Source: a virus. From it: a DNA stretch of 37,479 bases. Numbering within the stretch: position 1 is the stretch's first letter; the number at the start of each line of letters is the position of its first letter. The translations under genes were made by a program, and so were the position numbers. Shown in pieces: positions 6,580-14,703 of the stretch. The notes beneath the pieces were generated by a model. That model was not told where the DNA came from, searched no databases, and worked only from the letters and a program-made list of their open reading frames with translations. Location: the IMG/VR virus record IMGVR_UViG_3300044941_000044, positions 1 through 37,479 of that record; one strand, written 5' to 3'.

Positions 6580-8172
6580 TCACTTGGGTTGCACGAGTTT
6601 GTGGCTCAAGCCAGCCTCATTCAGCTTAGTCATAAGGGCCACAAATCGCCCACCGTGCCGACTCAGAATCATCGACCAGTTGTGGCCGGTGTTCCGATGG
6701 ATTTCCTTGATGCAGTGGTTGACCACGCCCGGCAGCTTGGCAAACGGCGGGCTTGTCAACGATGCGGGCCACATCTTGCCCACCGATGCACTAAGCACTT
6801 CCAGAGCATTCAATGCTTGGTCTGCCGTCATGTCTTTCGGAAGGCTCTTCTCGATCTTCTCATACGCCGACTGTTGCAGTTGCGGAGTATTGGCATCCAA
6901 TCGGCGTAGTTGCGTCAGGATGCCGGTGAATGCCGCTGCGGACTCGCCAGTGTAGTGTGCTTCTGCTACTTCACTGTCGCCGCCGCTGCTTTTGGTGGCG
7001 AAGGCACGAGCCAACTCTTGGTTCTGTTGAAGAACTTTGCGAATTTCTCGTCCCGTTTTCTGGTCGGTGCCAGCCTTGAGAATTTCGTCACAAACATTCA
7101 TGAATACCGGAATTTTGTCCGAATTCGTGATGATATGCTTGCGAATTTTGGCATTATCCGCCATCGAGGAAGCAATCTTTTCCTTCGAGATAAGCGGCAG
7201 GAAGAAATTCATCAGAGTATCCGACTCTGGAATGAACTTCATCGCTGCGGCGAAGTTATTCTCGTTGGAAAGGAATGTCCGTGCCCCGGCAACGTCGTTG
7301 GCTTCCATCAATTCCGAAAGCCGGTCGGAAGTCGGCCCGGTATTGAGGGCGTTCGCCAACTTGCTGACGCCAGCCTCATGCGGAATAACATCCCGAATAT
7401 CTCCGTGTAATTGGAACATATTCAGGGCGTATTCGAGACGCCGGGGCGAGACGACATTCTGCATTTCGGGGGTCAATTCCTTCCACCAACCGATGGCGGA
7501 ATCGGCCAAGCGACGACCAAATTTCTGCCGGAACCACTCGGTATTCGGCAAATAAGGGATGGTCGTAATAACGTGGTAGCGGTCCTGCTGAGCAGGGTCC
7601 AACTTTTCCACGTCGTAGGTTTCATCTTCGTCGTCGTCGGGGTTGATCGCCGCCCAAACGATCTTGAGATTCGGGAATTTCTCGCCGTTGATGGATTTGA
7701 ATTGCAGCAATTCCATCACGGCATTGCGAACCTTCTTCGGGCTACGGTTGAATTCGTCAAAGAATAACGCTTCGACTTCGCCAGTGGCAAAGGTGCGAGG
7801 ACGAACCAACTCAAGATAGTTGAATTGACGACGGTTTTCGACGCTCTGCACTACCTTTTGAGCAGATTCGCCTTTCAGGTGCCAATTCTTTTCGATCCAT
7901 TCCAAAGCAAGGGATTGGTCGATGTTGATAAGTTCACGAATAACTTCAAACTGGTCGGAGCCGAATTTGCCTTCGGACTTTTCCTTGGGGACACCAACGA
8001 AGTCAACCCAAGGGTCCATTGTGGACGCCGAGAAATACCGCCAGTTTAAGTTGTGTTCATCGAAGGCTTGCTTGACCATAGCGGTCTTGCCGACGCCGTG
8101 CTTGCCGATAAACAACACGTTGAGGTTGTTCTTGATCCAAAAACCCAGCTTATTCTGAATGTTGACGGCCAT
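6580..8172 (-). CDS. MoxR-type AAA+ ATPase
   Basis: The 530-aa protein has Walker A GKHGVGKT (23-30), Walker B ALFFDE (135-140) and a sensor-1 asparagine in WAAINPDD (N177), followed by a lid and a long helical C-terminus without other known motifs. It fits the MoxR branch of AAA+ ATPases, which works with VWA proteins. Here the VWA partner is encoded immediately downstream. The start ATG 8172 is preceded by GGAG. A sigma70-like promoter with a perfect TATAAT lies about 45 bases upstream, so this gene heads the leftward operon running to at least 2526. The C-terminal half (residues 300-530) is unusually long for MoxR and may hold the substrate-binding part. Confidence 0.88.
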   Translation of the reverse strand: MAVNIQNKLGFWIKNNLNVLFIGKHGVGKTAMVKQAFDEHNLNWRYFSASTMDPWVDFVGVPKEKSEGKFGSDQFEVIRELINIDQSLALEWIEKNWHLKGESAQKVVQSVENRRQFNYLELVRPRTFATGEVEALFFDEFNRSPKKVRNAVMELLQFKSINGEKFPNLKIVWAAINPDDDEDETYDVEKLDPAQQDRYHVITTIPYLPNTEWFRQKFGRRLADSAIGWWKELTPEMQNVVSPRRLEYALNMFQLHGDIRDVIPHEAGVSKLANALNTGPTSDRLSELMEANDVAGARTFLSNENNFAAAMKFIPESDTLMNFFLPLISKEKIASSMADNAKIRKHIITNSDKIPVFMNVCDEILKAGTDQKTGREIRKVLQQNQELARAFATKSSGGDSEVAEAHYTGESAAAFTGILTQLRRLDANTPQLQQSAYEKIEKSLPKDMTADQALNALEVLSASVGKMWPASLTSPPFAKLPGVVNHCIKEIHRNTGHNWSMILSRHGGRFVALMTKLNEAGLSHKLVQPK

Positions 8173-8213
8173 CAGTCCGCTCCGAATTGCGATGAGGGAG
8201 TTAGTCTGCTGCG

Positions 8214-8242
8214 ATTATACCACAGTTTTGTTATGTGGTAAA
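8214..8242 (-). promoter_or_regulatory. Promoter and candidate operator of the AAA/VWA operon
   Basis: On the minus strand: TTTACC (8242-8237), 17-base spacer, TATAAT (8219-8214). An inverted repeat TACCACA/TGTGGTA (8218-8224 and 8234-8240, 9 bases apart) spans the spacer and touches both hexamers, which suggests repression at this site. The ParB-like gene has a closely related promoter. Confidence 0.7.
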
Positions 8243-8293
8243 GCAGTTTTGCTTGCTACGCTACATATACGGAAAAGTTCTTCGCACTCCCAG

Positions 8294-8330
8294 ATAAAAA
8301 AATAGCCCGGTGAATATTCACCGGGCTATT
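8294..8330 (-). terminator. Rho-independent terminator after the ParB-like gene
   Basis: A perfect 30-base palindrome (8301-8330, arms AATAGCCCGGTGAA) is followed on the minus strand by a run of T. It lies just past the stop of the ParB-like gene and upstream of the AAA operon promoter, separating the two transcription units. Confidence 0.85.
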
Positions 8331-8348
8331 TTCGCCGGATATTCGGGA

Positions 8349-9584
8349 CTACGACTTCTTCGGCATTTCCCAGCCGGGCAACCACTGGAAAATATCCTCG
8401 TCCCGTTCATAGAGTTTGTCGATCTTTTTGTCCGTCATGAGGGCGTTGATGGCCCCCAAGGTTTTACGGTACGACAATCCCTGTGCGTTAATGCGTTGGG
8501 CACGCATTCGCTGCAAACTCACGAACAGGGCACGGGCCGGATCGCCGTCATCGCTGAACTTGATTTCACGGAGCCGTTCACAGAACGGTTCGATCTTCTC
8601 GGCACCGTACCACATATACGCCTTGGCGACAGCGGCTTGCACTTCCGCCCGGCCTTGTGGCAGATGAGTGTGAATCCAGTCGATGACGTGTTCCCACTTG
8701 TGGGCGAATGCCGCCACTTCGGATTCGGTGTATCGAACCTGCTTGCTGCTCAATCCCTTCATCAGCGCCCGACAGAAACCGGCAATGCGATTGCTTGCCA
8801 ATTTCGAGTCCACAATCAGCTTCAAACGGTCGCTGAGTGGACGGACACGCCCGGAGTCGATGACGAATCGTGCCGTAGTCAGCACGTTAAAGGTGAAGTA
8901 AAGCGGGATTTCGATCTGCCCGCCTTCTTCCCAGATTTCTTTGATTGCCGTCAGCCGGTGACGACCGTTGTAGACCTTGTTCTGGTAGTCCACACCGATT
9001 GCTTCGTCGGTGGGAATCCACGAACCATTGAGCATGTCCCGTTTGTACTTCTCAACAGTTGAACGGTCAAGACGACGATTGCCTTCGTCTTCCAGCCAAA
9101 TGTTGTCGAGACAGGTCTTTGCCATTGGCCCCGTCAGCATAATGTACTCGCTATACTGATTCTGGTTGCGGGGGAAAGCGAACCACGGCTTGTCTTTGCC
9201 GTTGCAGGCAAACAGGTAGTATTCCTGATTCGTCTTGGCCTGCTTGCAGATTTCCTTGTGACGACGCTGCTCTTCCGATACAATCTCGTCGGTGATCTTG
9301 CCAACAGGACTGGTCGGAGCGGGCTTGTGCTGTGGCTGTTGCTGATTTGCAACACCCGGCAATGGCTTATCAGGAGAGACAGGCTGAACCTGCGGTTTCT
9401 CTTCGTGCAAGAAGCGATGCTTCTGCAAGACCATATCCGCAACACTGGTGCGGCCAACGCCGCCAAAGAGGGGTTGATTCACTGGACCTAGACCTCCTGC
9501 GAGTTGTGACTTGCGCATCTGTTCGGCTTGCTGTTCCTTCGCACGCTTCTCGTTCTGACGCCGGATACGTCGCTTAGAACCCAT
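8349..9584 (-). CDS. ParB/Srx-like domain protein
   Basis: The 411-aa protein has a basic N-terminus (GSKRRIRRQNEKRAKEQQ), a Gln/Pro-rich linker (residues 62-95) and a ParB-type core near residues 165-215: RRLDRSTVEKYKRDMLNGSW, then VYNGRHRLTAI (NGRHR 206-210). This is the signature of many phage and bacterial ParB-like proteins of unclear role, some of which are nucleases or CTPases. The C-terminal half is helical. It has its own promoter and terminator, so it is a single-gene unit. It is unlikely to be a true partition ParB because no ParA lies next to it. The start ATG 9584 has GACGAGG upstream. Confidence 0.72.
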   Translation of the reverse strand: MGSKRRIRRQNEKRAKEQQAEQMRKSQLAGGLGPVNQPLFGGVGRTSVADMVLQKHRFLHEEKPQVQPVSPDKPLPGVANQQQPQHKPAPTSPVGKITDEIVSEEQRRHKEICKQAKTNQEYYLFACNGKDKPWFAFPRNQNQYSEYIMLTGPMAKTCLDNIWLEDEGNRRLDRSTVEKYKRDMLNGSWIPTDEAIGVDYQNKVYNGRHRLTAIKEIWEEGGQIEIPLYFTFNVLTTARFVIDSGRVRPLSDRLKLIVDSKLASNRIAGFCRALMKGLSSKQVRYTESEVAAFAHKWEHVIDWIHTHLPQGRAEVQAAVAKAYMWYGAEKIEPFCERLREIKFSDDGDPARALFVSLQRMRAQRINAQGLSYRKTLGAINALMTDKKIDKLYERDEDIFQWLPGWEMPKKS

Positions 9585-9635
9585 AAATGCCTCGTCGTTT
9601 AGAACTGATGGGACACCGAATCGACAACGAAGTGC

Positions 9636-9663
9636 ATTCTACCACAGATTTGTCGGTTGTAAA
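9636..9663 (-). promoter_or_regulatory. Promoter of the ParB-like gene
   Basis: On the minus strand: TTTACA (9663-9658), 16-base spacer, TAGAAT (9641-9636). The stretch ACAAATCTGTGGTAGAAT matches ACAAAACTGTGGTATAAT of the AAA promoter at 16 of 18 positions. The two were probably under common control in the same expression class. Confidence 0.65.
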
Positions 9664-9683
9664 GCTGCGGGAATCCCAGCAAC

Positions 9684-9722
9684 AAAAAAACCGCAAGTCT
9701 TAGAAAACTAAGGACTTGCGGT
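9684..9722 (-). terminator. Rho-independent terminator after the 135-aa virion gene
   Basis: A stem of CCGCAAGTC-TTAG with CTAAGGACTTGCGG (one bulged base) around a short A-rich loop is followed on the minus strand by seven T. It ends the leftward baseplate and tail transcript coming from 12253. Confidence 0.85.
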
Positions 9723-9763
9723 TCAAACCCAAACCGGGTTTTCGCTCATGAAAAGACAGAAAA

Positions 9764-10171
9764 TCAGTTTTTGTCGGTTCGCTTGTAGTTCGAGAAGTTG
9801 AAAGTTAGAGCGTGCGTGACGATCTTGCTGCCCGTGCTGTAGTCGTACTTGACGGAATGATCTGTGACGGTGACGCCTTCAAAAATTTGGGTGTACAACT
9901 TTGTTCCTGCGGCGCTGAGGGCCACCAAAGTCCAGCGGTCTTTTGATCCTTCTCGAATGATCTTCTCGATCCAATCGAAGGTCTTGGCATCGACCACTTC
10001 GTATACGTTTACTTTTAATTCCTTTTTGATGTAATTTATTTCTGTGTCTTTGATTAACCATTCAAGGTCTTTGAATAGTTCAGAATAAACTTTGAATCTA
10101 AAAGCAAATGGCAATTTGTCTGCGGCCAAATATGGGTTATCTTTTCCAGACATATCTACTTTATCGGTCAT
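9764..10171 (-). CDS. Small virion-type protein, possibly tail-tube-like fold
   Basis: This 135-aa protein has no leader or membrane span. The C-terminal half (YTQIFEGVTVTDHSVKYDYS and THALTFNFSNY) has the alternating strand pattern typical of tail tube and related tail proteins, but I cannot match it to a named family. It is the last gene of a leftward series with the 247-aa protein, a 63-aa protein and the gp26-like hub protein, so a tail or baseplate role is likely. The start ATG 10171 follows GGAGATAG, which overlaps the stop region of the upstream gene. Confidence 0.65.
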   Translation of the reverse strand: MTDKVDMSGKDNPYLAADKLPFAFRFKVYSELFKDLEWLIKDTEINYIKKELKVNVYEVVDAKTFDWIEKIIREGSKDRWTLVALSAAGTKLYTQIFEGVTVTDHSVKYDYSTGSKIVTHALTFNFSNYKRTDKN

Positions 10172-10179
10172 CTATCTCC

Positions 10180-10923
10180 TTAATCGAATATTTGTAATTG
10201 ATTCTTTTCTGATATAAAAACATTCTCTCCAAACGCCAATTCAAACCATACGTTGTAAATTCCACATTCGAGTTCATTCGTGTCTAGGAAATAGTAAGCA
10301 TACATTTTTTCCCGATAGTCCACGAGGGCACGATCTACTAACAGGCGTAAATCTTGTTCTGCCGGGACACACTCCCCGCAGGCAATTTCAATAGATACCC
10401 GTAAATCTGAGACTATGGCGAGATTTTCGTAGTAGGGTAGTATATCGGACCCTCGTGGGACATTCGGGGTTATTTGTATGATTATGTATCTCTTTGTTCC
10501 CTTGCGTATTTTGTTTGGTCTGAAGGCAAAGCTGAAGTCATATATCGGTGGTACAGGAGAAGTAAACCATAAGTCGGGATAAATTACAAAGTTATTTGTG
10601 ATACAAGCTGTTTGACATTCGCCGTCCTCAAATGTCACATACCAAGCATCGACATATCTCCCGATTGTATAAAGCGGATCGGCAATCGGGACTTCAATTA
10701 AATATTGTCCGGTGGCTTCTTGAACAACGTCATCGGCAGAAATTGTTTGCACCAGTCTGCGACCATCTGGATTGGTGGAACTAACTTCATTGGGATCAAG
10801 GAAATAAATTTCTATCTTTTCGATAGACTGCACATTTCTACGGTTATTGGAATTGTATGTCAATAACCGTAGACGCACGGTGTCACCGCAGACCGGATTT
10901 TGCATTCTTTCTTTGGTTGCCAC
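10180..10923 (-). CDS. Virion-associated protein of unknown function
   Basis: The 247-aa product begins at GTG 10923 with AAGGAGATAA upstream (MATKERMQNPVCGDTVRLRL). It is rich in beta strands and shows two repeated immunoglobulin-like stretches (residues 15-115 and 125-245), each with a paired-cysteine segment (GECQTAC and ACGECVP). No enzyme motif is present. Neighbours are baseplate and tail genes, so a baseplate, fibre-attachment or tail-tip role is plausible. It follows the 63-aa gene by 5 bases. Confidence 0.68.
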   Translation of the reverse strand: MATKERMQNPVCGDTVRLRLLTYNSNNRRNVQSIEKIEIYFLDPNEVSSTNPDGRRLVQTISADDVVQEATGQYLIEVPIADPLYTIGRYVDAWYVTFEDGECQTACITNNFVIYPDLWFTSPVPPIYDFSFAFRPNKIRKGTKRYIIIQITPNVPRGSDILPYYENLAIVSDLRVSIEIACGECVPAEQDLRLLVDRALVDYREKMYAYYFLDTNELECGIYNVWFELAFGENVFISEKNQLQIFD

Positions 10924-10928
10924 TTATC

Positions 10929-11120
10929 TTATCTCCTTCTTGAAGCTGCTTGGGCCTTTCTTCTCTGGGCTTCCATTGCTTCGTTTTCTTGTTCTTTCTG
11001 CTGGACAAACCTATCAATTAACCACTTTCTGGTATTGATAGGCATAGACATGCTGCTATGCAGCCCTTGACGCAAGTGATACATGAAGAAGAATTGCTCT
11101 TCTAGCAAGTTTTTCCCCAA
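10929..11120 (-). CDS. Small conserved tail/baseplate-assembly type protein
   Basis: The 63-aa product starts at TTG 11120; ATG 11084 is an alternative. It contains LLEEQFFFMYHLRQ, then MPINTRKWLIDRFVQQKEQE and a basic helix ending in RRR. Short proteins of this shape (acidic-aromatic helix, M-P-x-x-x-R-x-W motif, coiled tail) often lie between baseplate hub and tail genes in contractile phages. I prefer the TTG start because the LLEEQFF stretch resembles the family N-terminus. The gene begins three bases after the gp26-like stop, implying translational coupling. Confidence 0.6.
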   Translation of the reverse strand: MGKNLLEEQFFFMYHLRQGLHSSMSMPINTRKWLIDRFVQQKEQENEAMEAQRRKAQAASRRR

Positions 11121-11122
11121 AG

Positions 11123-12253
11123 TTAGGCTTGGATGTTCTCGGCCTTCTTCTTCCGGGGGAAGAAAAAATTTGCTTCAAGAGGCAAGTCCATTTCAAATTC
11201 TTGGAGGCAACTTGGGCAGAAAATTTCCACGTTTGTATCCACGCCGAATGGTGGCTCATTGATACAGTTGCGGATATGAGCAACGTCATTGATCGGCAAA
11301 TTCTTCAAGAGAATTTGAAGCTCAGACTTGTCAGTAATTCCGTCAATATCTTCGAGCAACATCGACGTTCTGTGAGTCAAGGTGTCGTCTGCCGCTTGAT
11401 CGCCGTAGGTCTTGAGTCTTCGATCACGATATTCTGTGATTTCTTGTTCATCACGACCTGTGGAAAGACGGTAATGGAAAACCAAACCAGTTGTTGGCAA
11501 TGTGTCTTCGAGCATTGGGCCGAATTCGTCTGGGCAATGCTCAACATAAAGGCTTGCCAAATCAATATCAGCCGAGAATTTCTTCTCGCACTCTGGGCAC
11601 TTTACTTCTACATCGTAGTGATTTGAGTAAGAAATACCACGAAGATAAATCAAAAGATAAGTTCTGTCAGCAGTCAAAAGATTTTCTGGTTGGAAGTTTT
11701 CCATCATACAACGCTTGAAAATCATGTTGATGGCTTGGCCCTTCCGAACGAATCTCGGTGTGGCAAGAATTTGCTCTTCTTCGCCGGTCATTTGACGGAT
11801 ACTGAGGATGCCGTTGCTTGGACCATTTACGCCGTCGTAGAACTTGCCCTTAGATGGAAGTTGAACTTCTTCGTAGTTATAAGTCGAAGACTTCAACTGT
11901 TGCAAAAGGTCTTTCAAGTGACCAGAGTGAGTATCGTGACGAACAATTTCTGGACCTTGCTTAGCTTCGTTTGTAAATCTCTTGCTTCCCTTACCGGCTG
12001 GTCTTTCCTTTAGAGAAGAAAATGGCTTTGGTGCTGCCGCCCCTACTTGCTCGCTTAAAGGAACATTGGGGTCGGATTGCTGGGCCATCTTGAGTGCCTG
12101 CAAAAACTCCTTGGGTACATTTCCTTTGACCTCTACGCTGCCTGCGTCTGGCTTAGATTCTTGTTCATCATCACTCAATGCTTTGCGAACGGCTTCGGCC
12201 TTCTTTAATTCGTCATCATCTACTTTTCTTGGACGGAATACATCGTCTGCCAT
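11123..12253 (-). CDS. Baseplate hub protein, T4 gp26-like
   Basis: The 376-aa product has a disordered, charged N-terminus (to about residue 125), then the family core: LPSKGKFYDG (132-141), IRQMTGEEEQIL (152-163) and LRGISYSNHYDVEVKCPEC (204-222). Two CxxC pairs (C219/C222 and C346/C349) could bind one zinc. This matches the T4-type baseplate hub family with a CPxC knuckle. The long N-terminal extension is unlike T4 gp26. The start ATG 12253 has AAGGAG. It heads the leftward unit that ends at the terminator near 9700. Confidence 0.75.
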   Translation of the reverse strand: MADDVFRPRKVDDDELKKAEAVRKALSDDEQESKPDAGSVEVKGNVPKEFLQALKMAQQSDPNVPLSEQVGAAAPKPFSSLKERPAGKGSKRFTNEAKQGPEIVRHDTHSGHLKDLLQQLKSSTYNYEEVQLPSKGKFYDGVNGPSNGILSIRQMTGEEEQILATPRFVRKGQAINMIFKRCMMENFQPENLLTADRTYLLIYLRGISYSNHYDVEVKCPECEKKFSADIDLASLYVEHCPDEFGPMLEDTLPTTGLVFHYRLSTGRDEQEITEYRDRRLKTYGDQAADDTLTHRTSMLLEDIDGITDKSELQILLKNLPINDVAHIRNCINEPPFGVDTNVEIFCPSCLQEFEMDLPLEANFFFPRKKKAENIQA

Positions 12254-12334
12254 ATTTTTCTCCTTGTACTACTCTTTTAATTCGAGCGTCTAATTTCATC
12301 ATAGTGTGGTTGAATAAATTTTGAGGCCGATTTC

Positions 12335-12697
12335 ATGATACTCAATTTGCAAAATGTAGAAGATTTAGTTTTCTTCGACAAAAAGGTATGGGACACTCTC
12401 CCAGAATTTCGACCTCTTTTTGAGCAATGGGCACTCAGTAAAAGAGTGCCCGGTATGCAAAACTTAGGCAAACGCAGCCTAATTGATTTCTTGAACTCCC
12501 TAGAAAAATCCCATTTGGATAAGCTAGAAGAGTATTTCCACGATATAATTGTACTGGATAAAATTGATTATCACACAGTCCAGAATTATAATGGCAAGAT
12601 AGACGAAATCCAATCAGAATTGTGTAGATTCGAGGGATTTGTAGATTTTTCGGCCTATCGCAAAGGCGACCAAATAAGTTTAACATTCTGGAAATGA
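12335..12697 (+). CDS. 120-aa protein of unknown function
   Basis: The acidic, helical product starts at ATG 12335, divergent from the gp26-like gene. It contains FDKKVWDTLPEFRPLFEQW and a central helix SLEKSHLDKLEEYF, with no recognised motif. It begins a rightward chain of small genes that follow each other by 0-8 bases. The intergenic stretch 12254-12334 must hold divergent promoters; an AATAAATT box lies 14 bases upstream of the start, too weak to call. Confidence 0.6.
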   Translation: MILNLQNVEDLVFFDKKVWDTLPEFRPLFEQWALSKRVPGMQNLGKRSLIDFLNSLEKSHLDKLEEYFHDIIVLDKIDYHTVQNYNGKIDEIQSELCRFEGFVDFSAYRKGDQISLTFWK

Positions 12698-12704
12698 GGT
12701 AAAA

Positions 12705-13166
12705 ATGACCACTTTAGCTTTTTTGATGTTTATTTTGACAACCATCGGGATGGCCCATATCATTGTCGATGGTTCTATTTTTGAAACGCCAAGAAAATTG
12801 ATTAAGGAATATTCGGCCAGAGCTAAAAATTCCTCCTTCAATTTGAAGGTGATCCTTACTGCGGTTGCAGCGGCGGTGTGCGTCCTTTGGACATTTAAGT
12901 TTGGATTTACAGGACTTCCATATTTTGCAGCTTTGATGGTCGTGCTAATTCTATGGGCCGACTTTGGCTCTGTTGTTGATTGTTATTTGTGTTCTGGTAC
13001 TTGGGCCGGTTTCCTGATGGGCAATATATGGTTGACCCAAGACCCATTGCAAATTTTTGCTTGTGGATGTGCGGGTGGTTTCGTAGCTAACTTAGCAGCA
13101 ATGCTTTTGAATTGGATCGAAGCATCAACCATAGTCAAGTTACCAAGTGACGACAAAGAGGAATAA
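12705..13166 (+). CDS. Integral membrane protein with CxxC-W motif
   Basis: The 153-aa product has about four hydrophobic spans: residues 2-20, 48-66, 72-88 and 112-138. A motif DCYLCSGTWAGFLMGN sits at the start of a span and resembles the C-x-x-C-x-x-W of small DUF1360-like membrane proteins. Function is unknown. In a phage it could be a superinfection-exclusion or lysis-associated protein, but nothing shows this directly. The start has GAGGT upstream. The stop overlaps the next start (TAATG). Confidence 0.65.
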   Translation: MTTLAFLMFILTTIGMAHIIVDGSIFETPRKLIKEYSARAKNSSFNLKVILTAVAAAVCVLWTFKFGFTGLPYFAALMVVLILWADFGSVVDCYLCSGTWAGFLMGNIWLTQDPLQIFACGCAGGFVANLAAMLLNWIEASTIVKLPSDDKEE

Positions 13167-13468
13167 TGTCCCTAAAACGCTATCAATTATATTGTGAAAT
13201 CTGCGGCTATAAGAGATTAACTGATGGAACCGATATTCAAGATTTGGTTCCGGTTAAAACGTCTAAAATACAACACGAATTGCCCTTTATCGACCCGATG
13301 ACGAAGAAGACCGTTACGCCTCCTTATAAAGCACAACGCCTTCGTTTCAAATGCCCAAAATGCGGCAGGGTCATTATGTCTAAACAAATAGAATTTGTCG
13401 AGGAAGTAAATGAAACTGGTAACACTGCTGGACGTGAAACAGGCTCTTCGGGACTCCCGATTTCGTGA
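13166..13468 (+). CDS. Small zinc-ribbon protein
   Basis: The 100-aa product has two Cys pairs, YCEICGYKR (10-18) and FKCPKCGRV (63-71), a classic zinc ribbon with a 50-residue insert. It begins in the TAATG overlap with the membrane-protein gene, with GAGGAA upstream. Its last 59 bases overlap the next gene in another frame, so the tail after residue 80 may be poorly constrained. It could bind nucleic acid or protein; no more can be said. Confidence 0.65.
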   Translation: MSLKRYQLYCEICGYKRLTDGTDIQDLVPVKTSKIQHELPFIDPMTKKTVTPPYKAQRLRFKCPKCGRVIMSKQIEFVEEVNETGNTAGRETGSSGLPIS

Positions 13469-13787
13469 AAGTCTACCGAAGTCTCTTAATGAAGATGTTC
13501 AAAAATATCTGAACAATCCGGGTTGTGCCTGCAATACGCCACTCTATCGTAAGATACTCAAGGAATGTACAGAACAACTAAAGTCGTATTTCCCCAATCG
13601 CTCTTTATCAAACATAGACGAAGAAATCAAAAAGTTGGCAGAGAACAACTGGACTGTCATCAACTGTCATATTAACGAGCTTGAAGACAAAATGCGTAAG
13701 CTGCCAAAAGGTCGCAAACAAATCGCTATGACCCGCTATGAAGATCAAGTCACGGTAATCATTAACGAACTTGAGATTTTATTCTAA
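13410..13787 (+). CDS. Small conserved phage-type protein with NPGCACN motif
   Basis: The 125-aa product starts at ATG 13410 with GAGGAAGTAA upstream, 59 bases inside the preceding gene. It contains FRESLPKSLNEDVQKYLNNP and a cysteine cluster NPGCACN (36-42), then KECTEQLKSYFPNRSLS. This layout recurs in small structural-region proteins of T4-like phages, but I cannot name the function. Its 3' end overlaps the convergent glycosyltransferase-like gene by 26 bases. Confidence 0.6.
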   Translation: MKLVTLLDVKQALRDSRFRESLPKSLNEDVQKYLNNPGCACNTPLYRKILKECTEQLKSYFPNRSLSNIDEEIKKLAENNWTVINCHINELEDKMRKLPKGRKQIAMTRYEDQVTVIINELEILF

Positions 13788-14703
13788 TTGCTTTGGAGAT
13801 TACCTCGTCACAAGATGCAATCATTTTGTCGGGGTAATCTTTGTATTTTGATATATCAAATGGCCACTCATCAGAATTAAGTCGCCTAGACCCAAGAATC
13901 TTGGCATTTTCATAGAAGCACTTTGCTTTTCCGTACTCATCAGCTTCGTAGTAAATGTCCCCCAAAAGGCACCAAAATTCGGCCATCAATGGCTTCTCTG
14001 CAAAACAATACATCAGCAACTCAAGTGCCTTGCGTTGATCTTTTAGAACGTAGCAATAAACTGTGGCCATATAATAGCGAGTCATTATCGAAGCCATTGT
14101 CATTTTCTTTTCTTGAAATAAGAAATGGTTGGCAAGGTCGATGAATTCTTTCCACTTGCTTTGTGTAAGAAAAATGCAGGCTTTGTAATAGTGGTATTCA
14201 AAAGCCATTGGGTTGTTGCTTTTCCAAGCCTCTAACAATTCGAGATTTCTCTCTGTCAGGTCTGGTGGTGTGGATCGAATATAGATGCCAGTCGGCCCAG
14301 CAGTTCCCGGTATAATTTCGTAAACCGGGTTTTTATATTTGATTTTTCTGCTTTTATGCCACAACCTGATCGGCTTGGTTATCAATGTGTTTTGAATGAT
14401 ATTACAACGATAATTACCTTCATCTAAACCTTCTATCTCTTCCAAACCAGTCAAAACTTCTTCCCAAGGTTCAAGCTGAAGGTTCCATTCTGTTTCTTTT
14501 TGACACAACTCATTGCGAATAGCACTAAGATCATTACGGAAATTCATCCGAATGACTTCGCCATATTTCTTGCAAATATCTGCCGTCTTGTCTGTGCATC
14601 CTATGTCTGCAAATAAAAACTTTGCGTTCAATGAAGACACTGAATCAATCGCTTTTTGAATCGTTTTTTGATTGTTCTGTATTACCATGTGAATCGTTAT
14701 CAT
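13762..14703 (-). CDS. Family-2-like glycosyltransferase with TPR-type C-terminus
   Basis: The 313-aa product opens with a nucleotide-binding style strand and FADIGCTDKTADICKKYGE (32-50), as in GT-A family 2 enzymes (canonical D-x-G-S-x-D-x-T). The position that normally holds DxD reads QLEPWEEVL, so the metal site is altered and the enzyme may be inactive or unusual. Residues about 165-290 form helical repeats (YYKACIFLTQSKWKEF and WCLLGDIYYEADEYGKAKCF) of TPR type. Substrate unknown; phage glycosyltransferases can modify DNA, capsid or host surface sugars. The start ATG 14703 has GAGGAC upstream. Confidence 0.7.
   Translation of the reverse strand: MITIHMVIQNNQKTIQKAIDSVSSLNAKFLFADIGCTDKTADICKKYGEVIRMNFRNDLSAIRNELCQKETEWNLQLEPWEEVLTGLEEIEGLDEGNYRCNIIQNTLITKPIRLWHKSRKIKYKNPVYEIIPGTAGPTGIYIRSTPPDLTERNLELLEAWKSNNPMAFEYHYYKACIFLTQSKWKEFIDLANHFLFQEKKMTMASIMTRYYMATVYCYVLKDQRKALELLMYCFAEKPLMAEFWCLLGDIYYEADEYGKAKCFYENAKILGSRRLNSDEWPFDISKYKDYPDKMIASCDEVISKAIRIKSQVR

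Noticed and set aside
8310-9062. Rightward open frame (250 codons) opposite the ParB-like gene
   Set aside because: Starts inside a terminator palindrome and opposes a gene with its own promoter and clear ParB motifs.
9700-9740. GGTTCAAACC resembling a tRNA T-arm
   Set aside because: It is part of the terminator stem; no acceptor, D or anticodon arms can be built around it.
12254-12334. T4-like late promoter AATAAATT before the 120-aa gene
   Set aside because: Two mismatches from TATAAATA and only 14 bases from the start codon; too weak to call.
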